Below are positions 59,350 through 64,000 of a stretch of 64,000 bases of DNA, in pieces (position 1 is the stretch's first letter; the number at the start of each line of letters is the position of its first letter). The position numbers and the translations under genes were made by a program. The notes under the pieces are model-generated. The model worked only from the letters and a program-made list of their open reading frames with translations, did no database searches and was not told where the DNA came from. This stretch comes from Hirsutella rhossiliensis (lineage: Eukaryota > Ascomycota > Sordariomycetes > Hypocreales > Ophiocordycipitaceae): contig NW_025408667.1 of assembly GCF_020360975.1 (NCBI RefSeq), positions 5,146,001-5,210,000 of the forward strand, written 5' to 3'.

Positions 59350-61558
59350 TAAGCTTAGGTAGTTTAAGGGCTTTACCTTATAATAAACGCTATTTTTATC
59401 TTTACCTATACTATTAAGCTTATATTATTATAACTACCATCTTTACTTTACTTACTTTATAGTCTTAGCCTAAGCTACTATTAATAGTTTACTAGTTTAT
59501 TATTCTTATTTATTGGTTTATATAAGGCCTTAAACTTATTAAGGGCTATAGCTCTTATAAACTTATATATAGGTTCTTATATAGGGTCGAGGTACCCGCG
59601 CTACTTAACGAGAACCTCTTAGCGTTTCCCTTAGCTTACCTTCTTTTAGTATATAGCTTATATCTCTTTAACCTTGAATTTATCGTCCCTTTTTACTTTA
59701 ATTATAAGCGGTTAAGCGTCTACTATTTTATATTTAAGTAGTAGGTTAAAGGAGGCTTAGTAAAGGAGGCTAATATTAACCTTATTATAAACCCTTATAA
59801 AGAGACTATTAAGCTTAACTACCTATAAGCTAATAACCCTTTATACTATAAACTTTATATATAGCTAGTTTAGCTTTTTCTTTAGTCGCGCTAACCTATA
59901 GTTATAGAGGTTAAGCTATACTTTATTTCTTATTATAAACCTATCTATTAATGCCTTAGTCTTATTAACGTACCGCTCTTAATCTTATACTATAATAGCT
60001 ATCGTAGATTAATAGTATTTTATAGTTTCTTATAGCTTTTATATAAATATAAAAGTATAGCTATTTAGTAATATACTACTATACTACTTTATTACTATAT
60101 CTATAGTAAATAAGATTAAGGAGGGCGGCTTAAAGCTATATATTATAAAAAAGGGGGCTATCTTAATAAAGGTTTATAGTTTACTATTTAGCGTAAGCTA
60201 GGTAGTAAGGAGCTAGCGGTCTTAGTTTACTTAGTTATAGGCTATAACTACTTATAGGTATACTTATACTTCTTAGTTAACCCTCTTAAGTCCTTTATCG
60301 GTCTATAAGTAATAAGCTATACTAAGTAGCTATATAATTTAAAGTAGCTAATATAAGTACTACTAAAAGTAGCTAGTTTAGTTTAACCTTCTATCGCTTA
60401 TAATAAAGGCTAGCTAGCTATATAAGTAGGCCTAGTACTAAAGGAAGCGCTTTATATAAGCTTTTATATTTATAAATAGTATTAGCTTTAATATTACTAA
60501 TTTACTAAGTTAGTTCTTAATTACTTATATATAGCGGTTACTACCTTTTATAAGTAAGAGGTTTATTATAAAGTATATTTATATATATATATAAAACTAG
60601 TTTAGTACTAAAAGCTACTTAAGTAGCTCTTTAAGATATACCCTTTAAATCTTTATATAGCTATAAATATTATAGTTATAAAAGAAGTAATAATTATAGT
60701 ACTATAAGAAGGGCTAGTAAAAGTCCCTTATAAAGCCTATTATTATACCCTACCTACTTAGGTAACCTATAATATTAAAGTTATAAATAAGTTAAACTAG
60801 CCTCCCTTAAAGCTTATTTTATTTATTTAGCTTTAGCGGTCCCTCCTTCTCCTTAGCTTTTATATTATATAGTACGCCCGGTACTTAAGTTAGCACCCCT
60901 AGCTTTAGGCACCCCCTACTTCTAGCACCCTTTATAGTACTAAGGTAAGTATATTTTAAACGCAATTAAAGCCGTATTTTAATATTACGATAATTAAATT
61001 TAGTGTTTCTAGCTACTCTAGCTACTAGCTATTATAAAGAGCTTTAAATCCTACGTTCTAATTAGCTATAGCGGCGGCAGCCGGCTTAAGCGTATGCTCG
61101 AGCTATTTCTTTATCTTTATAACTTATTTAATCTATATAAACCGCTTATTAAGGTCCTAAGGAACCTTTTTCTATTTTTAAGGCTATAAACGATATAATT
61201 AATACTTTAGCTACTATATTCGAAGCTAGGAGGCTATAAGCTATTAGTTTTACTTATTAAGGTTACGGCTAACCTTATTAAAGAGTAGTCGGATCGTACG
61301 GTTAACTTAACCACGGTTTTCTAGCCCTATAATAAGGCGACGGACTTCTTATAATCGTTTAAGCGTTTTAAGGGTATTATAAATAGCTAGGGTACTAGAA
61401 TTCTTTCTTTTTAACGGCGTTAATAGCGTTAACGGCTATAGTAAGATAAACTAGCTTAGTAAGGGCTTTACTATATTAACTAGCTATAGTCCTAACCTAC
61501 GCTACCCGCCCTTAATATTCTTTTTAGTTAGACCGGCCTACTAGGCCTAATAATATAC
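59350..61558 (+). pseudogene. Further RIP-degraded plus-strand frames, family unknown
   Basis: Several plus-strand stretches read as protein with TAG/TAA at Gln-like positions: about 59600-60170, 60210-60870 and 61080-61480. They shift frame between one another. None shows reverse transcriptase, integrase, transposase or helicase motifs that I can name. They probably continue the element that starts at 58492. They end where the Gypsy-1 LTR begins at 61559. Confidence 0.35.
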
Positions 61559-62028
61559 TATAACGACTAGTATTATTCCTAAGGGATAAACCTATCGGAG
61601 GGTTTATATTAGTAGATATAATAAAGCGTAGTTTAAGTAATAATAAGTATATTATATTAGTAATAAGTCGGAGGTCGTAGACTATAGACTATAACTAGGT
61701 AATTAGAATTAAAGATAGAATCGTAATAAAGATCTATATTAAAAGCTAGAGAGCTATCTATCTAAAGGAGTAAAAGTAGGTAGCTATATATACCTATAGA
61801 GACTATCTTTAAATTACGGTCCTAGCTATAATCCCCTTTATAGCTTACTATAGCTTACTTATAAGCTATGCTCTTAAGTAGTAATTTATTTATATAAGGC
61901 TTACTTAGCTTACGTATGCTCTAGGTAAGCTAAGCCTAAGTAACTTCTCGTCCTAACTATTATTTCGAGCCGCCTTATTATATAAACATAGCCGGCTCTC
62001 TTATAGCCCGCTAACTATAGTCGTAATA
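61559..62028 (-). repeat. Gypsy-1 3' LTR (RIPed)
   Basis: Reverse complement of the clean solo LTR at 25854-26311 over its length. Shared blocks include AAGGGATAAACCT, CGGAGGTCGTAGAC, ATAAAGATC and AGAGCTATCT-TCTAAAGGAG. Differences are mostly C/T and G/A. Read on the minus strand, the purine tract AAAAGGAGGGGAGAT precedes it (62033-62047), which marks it as the 3' LTR of an element extending to the right. Confidence 0.85.
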
Positions 62029-62152
62029 CGATATCTCCCCTCCTTTTAGTCTTATCTATAAGACCTACTACTGCCTTAGCCGCCGTATATAAATATACCT
62101 TTATCGCGCGTATATATATTCCCCGTTTTATCCTTTCTATCCCTTAGGATAT

Positions 62153-62522
62153 TATCGCGTATACTATATACGTTAATTGACGCTGTCGCTTGTATCTAAT
62201 AGGCGGCCATATCTTTTTCGTAACAGTTATAAGCCCGGGCGGAGGGGTTACCCCTCCGGGAACTTCCCGGTGACTGCGCACGCACTTCTGGCTAGCCTGG
62301 CGCGCATTACCCGAAGGCCCGTGGTTCGAGTCCCGCTAGCGTAATTGAGCGCGGTTTTAGCATAGGGCCTGCCTATATAAAAATTCCCGCTATGGTCTAG
62401 GATATCTAGGTATCCTAGGACGAATTAACCTAATATCCCTAAGGGGGTATATCGCGTATACTATATACGTTAATTAACGCTATCGCTTATATCTAATAGG
62501 CGGCTATATCTTTTTTGTAATA
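62153..62522 (+). mobile_element. Miniature LTR element (TRIM) with tRNA-like core, copy T1
   Basis: 370 bp with the perfect duplication GATAT (62148-62152, 62523-62527). 73-bp terminal direct repeats are at 62153-62225 and 62450-62522; the first ends GTAACA, so the ends fit TG...CA after RIP. GTTATAAGCCCGGG (62226-62239) follows the first repeat as a primer-binding site. CTAAGGGGGTA (62439-62449) precedes the second as a polypurine tract. The 224-bp core carries a tRNA-like stretch with an exact B-box. There is no coding capacity. Its core is almost un-RIPed compared with the surrounding Gypsy-1. Confidence 0.92.
62289..62333 (+). promoter_or_regulatory. Pol III-type internal promoter (A-like box and B-box)
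   Basis: GGTTCGAGTCC at 62323-62333 matches the B-box consensus GGTTCGANTCC at every position. TGGCTAGCCTGG at 62289-62300 is a weak A-box candidate. The distance between them is about 10 bases shorter than in a tRNA, so this is a tRNA-like remnant rather than a functional tRNA gene. Confidence 0.6.
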
Positions 62523-62539
62523 GATATACTACTAATAGT

Positions 62540-63060
62540 ATATTTAGTCGCGTATCGAAGGATCGTTCTTATAAGACCCTTAAGTATATTTAGTTAGCTA
62601 AGTCTATTAATCGTCTTAGTTTCGACGTTATACTATATTCTTTCTATTCGTTATATAGCTTCCGCTATAAAATGCTAGAGAAATCTTCTAAGTATACTAA
62701 ATATATATAGCGAGGTTATTCCTACGATATATTAGGTATAGCGATTAGCTCTTATAAGTAACTTTATTATCCTACTTATTATTTATAGCTAATATATTTC
62801 TTAGTATCCTAAATAAATCTAGAGTCTAATCGATTAAATAAAGAAGAAGAAATTACTAAGGAGCGAATATTAAAAGCTTAAGCTAACCTAAATAAAGCCT
62901 TAGCTTATTTAGCGCGGCTTTACCGTTAAAAGCGCTAGCTAAAGATAAAAGGTACTAAGATAGTCCGTTAGGGCCTTTATTCTTTAAATAACCTTAATAA
63001 GGCTAAGCGCTAAGAATCTAAAGTAGTAGTCGATGTTTAGTCTATAGGTAGATTTAATAT
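62540..63060 (+). pseudogene. Antisense frame in Gypsy-1, zinc-finger/coiled-coil-like protein remnant
   Basis: Plus-strand frame, opposite to the Gypsy-1 pol, between chromodomain and 3' LTR. Near 62670-62750 it has Tyr codons spaced like a short Cys-rich motif (K-x-Y...Y-x-x-Y...GYSYD), consistent with Cys to Tyr by RIP. A coiled-coil-like stretch follows at 62820-63000, reading LNKEEEITKERILKA, then ALAYLARLYR with TAA/TAG at Gln positions, then GLYSLNNL. From memory, short fungal proteins with a Cys-rich motif plus an LARL-R-QQ...RRGL-SL-EL stretch are common in repeat-rich genomes; function unknown. The miniature element lies just upstream. Confidence 0.5.
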
Positions 63061-63109
63061 AATTAATTAAAATACTATTAGTTTATTAAGCGATTTTACG
63101 ATACCTAGG

Positions 63110-64000
63110 GTAGATTTTACTAGTAGAACTATCGAAGTAAAGAACTATAGTAAGTTAAGTACTTAAATAGTTCCTAGGTATTTTCTTTTAGTCTATATCC
63201 CTTTTACTTAATAAGGTATTCTTATTATTAACCTTATTTCCTTATATCTAGTATTTATTTTACTTTATATTCTTAATTATTATTAACTTTAATTTTTTCC
63301 TATAGTTTAGCGTTTCGTAGTACTAGTTCTAATAATAAGATATAAAATATTAGGTATATCCGTATTATTATTAGTAGCGAAAGTTTATAGTTAACTTTTA
63401 AAATAGTTTTCTTAACCTTAAATAGTCTAAGTTTCTTAAAATCTAATTTATTACTTAGTCGTTTTATTTTAATATTTTATTATATAAGGTAGACTATATC
63501 TCCTCTTAAAAGATTAGTCCCTATAATCTTTTCCGATTATAGTAAGTATATATTCGTTCTTTAATAAATTAAAGTTTTTATTATATTTCTTTATATAATT
63601 TTTATAGCTAATCTACTTATAGTATCGCTTATTCTATTTATAGTCCTTATTAAGTAACCTTAAATACTTCTAGGTTATATCTAGAATTAGCGTATACTAG
63701 TAAGAGCTTAGTTATTTCTATAACTAAGCTATTATAAGCTAGTTATACTATTAGTAGCTATTTAACTTAATCGTTTTATTCGTAGCTAATATAGTATTAT
63801 AAATATTATTTAAGCGTTTAGTTAAGTCGTTCCGTTTATCTATTTATTTATAGGTAATAAGCTATACTAAGCTTATATTTCGTTCCTAATTATACTATAA
63901 GAGCTTACTAAAACTTAGCTATAAACGTACTTCCTTTATTAAAGATAATCTTATTTAGTAGTCTATAATTACTAATAATAGTTTATAGGAATATATATAC
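63110..64000 (-). pseudogene. Gypsy-1 integrase C-terminal part with chromodomain
   Basis: Read on the minus strand: a RQTERLNQ-type block near 63820-63870 (end of the integrase core), then LAYNS near 63740. The GD-VYL block of the integrase C terminus lies near 63490-63515, followed by SNKLDFKKL-LFKV. Then comes a chromodomain at about 63125-63290 (EYKV..ILD.R...EYLIK-KGY-..ENT-E). Gln and Trp positions are now stops. The chromodomain places the element in the chromovirus branch of Ty3/gypsy; such domains bind modified histones and direct insertion to heterochromatin. Confidence 0.85.

Larger units (their letters stand above)
61559..64000 (-). mobile_element. Gypsy-1, 3' part of a Ty3/gypsy chromovirus (runs off window)
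   Basis: Reverse-oriented. From left to right: 3' LTR, polypurine tract, a segment with an opposite-strand frame, chromodomain and integrase. The rest lies beyond 64000. A miniature element (62153-62522) is inserted near the 3' end. Confidence 0.85.

Noticed and set aside
57741..61558. Starship-type giant element with a tyrosine-recombinase captain gene
   Set aside because: I looked for tyrosine recombinase signatures in the RIPed frames and found none.
62262..62345. Functional tRNA gene
   Set aside because: Only the B-box is convincing; the A-box is weak, the spacing is about 10 bases short and the T-arm does not pair. Treated as the tRNA-like core of the miniature element.
1..64000. Mitochondrial DNA, because of the extreme AT content
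   Set aside because: No mitochondrial genes; the composition is explained by CpA to TpA mutation of nuclear retrotransposons with recognisable pol domains.
1..64000. CRISPR arrays, bacterial operons, rRNA genes, telomere repeats
   Set aside because: None seen; the repeated sequences are LTRs, LINE tails and element interiors.

Overview
This window is a transposon graveyard from a filamentous ascomycete (Pezizomycotina). About 62 of the 64 kb is extremely AT-rich. CpA and TpG are nearly absent, TpA is in large excess, and recognisable transposon frames are broken by TAG/TAA stops at positions where glutamine (CAG/CAA) is expected. That is the footprint of repeat-induced point mutation (RIP). 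RIP also turns ATG into ATA, so almost no ATG-initiated frames survive although long transposon frames are still readable. One small island (about 25.8-28.0 kb) keeps normal composition. It holds the only credible host gene, a small secreted cysteine-rich protein (26710-27438, minus).

The repeats fall into families defined by their LTRs, target-site duplications (TSDs) and reading frames. Copia-1 is a Ty1/copia family of about 7 kb with 486-bp LTRs starting TGTCGCGAAG, in six copies: D, A, B, E, K and F. Copia-2 is a second Ty1/copia family with about 697-bp LTRs, one full-length copy (44619-50938) and several solo LTRs. Copia-3 is a relict (22459-24440). Gypsy-1 is a Ty3/gypsy chromovirus: an un-RIPed solo LTR (25854-26311) and a RIPed copy entering from the right end of the window (61559-64000). 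A Tad-like LINE has one long copy (42313-55219) and one 5'-truncated copy (31963-33356). There is also a gypsy gag relict (7163-8427) and a 710-bp solo LTR of an unassigned family (14409-15118).

Layout: 1-1.3 kb LTR pile-up; 0.8-7.2 kb copy D (minus, truncated); 7.2-8.4 kb gypsy gag relict; 8.4-22.5 kb copy A (minus, complete) enclosing copy B (plus, complete, 10402-17429), itself holding a solo LTR; 22.5-25.8 kb Copia-3 relict and unassigned AT-rich DNA; 25.8-28.0 kb gene island; 28.0-38.1 kb rearranged copies E (plus) and K (minus) with LINE and LTR insertions; 38.1-57.7 kb copy F (plus) split by the LINE, which is itself split by the full-length Copia-2; 57.7-61.6 kb an unrecognised RIPed element; 61.6-64 kb Gypsy-1. 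TSDs and uninterrupted sister copies give relative insertion order.

The most unusual item is a 370-bp element present twice (55960-56331 minus and 62153-62522 plus). Each copy has 73-74-bp terminal direct repeats, a perfect 5-bp TSD, and a primer-binding site and polypurine tract that match those of Copia-1. The 224-bp core carries a Pol III B-box. It behaves as a terminal-repeat retrotransposon in miniature (TRIM) built around a tRNA-like sequence and probably mobilised by Copia-1. No rRNA genes, functional tRNA genes, CRISPR arrays or bacterial features were seen.
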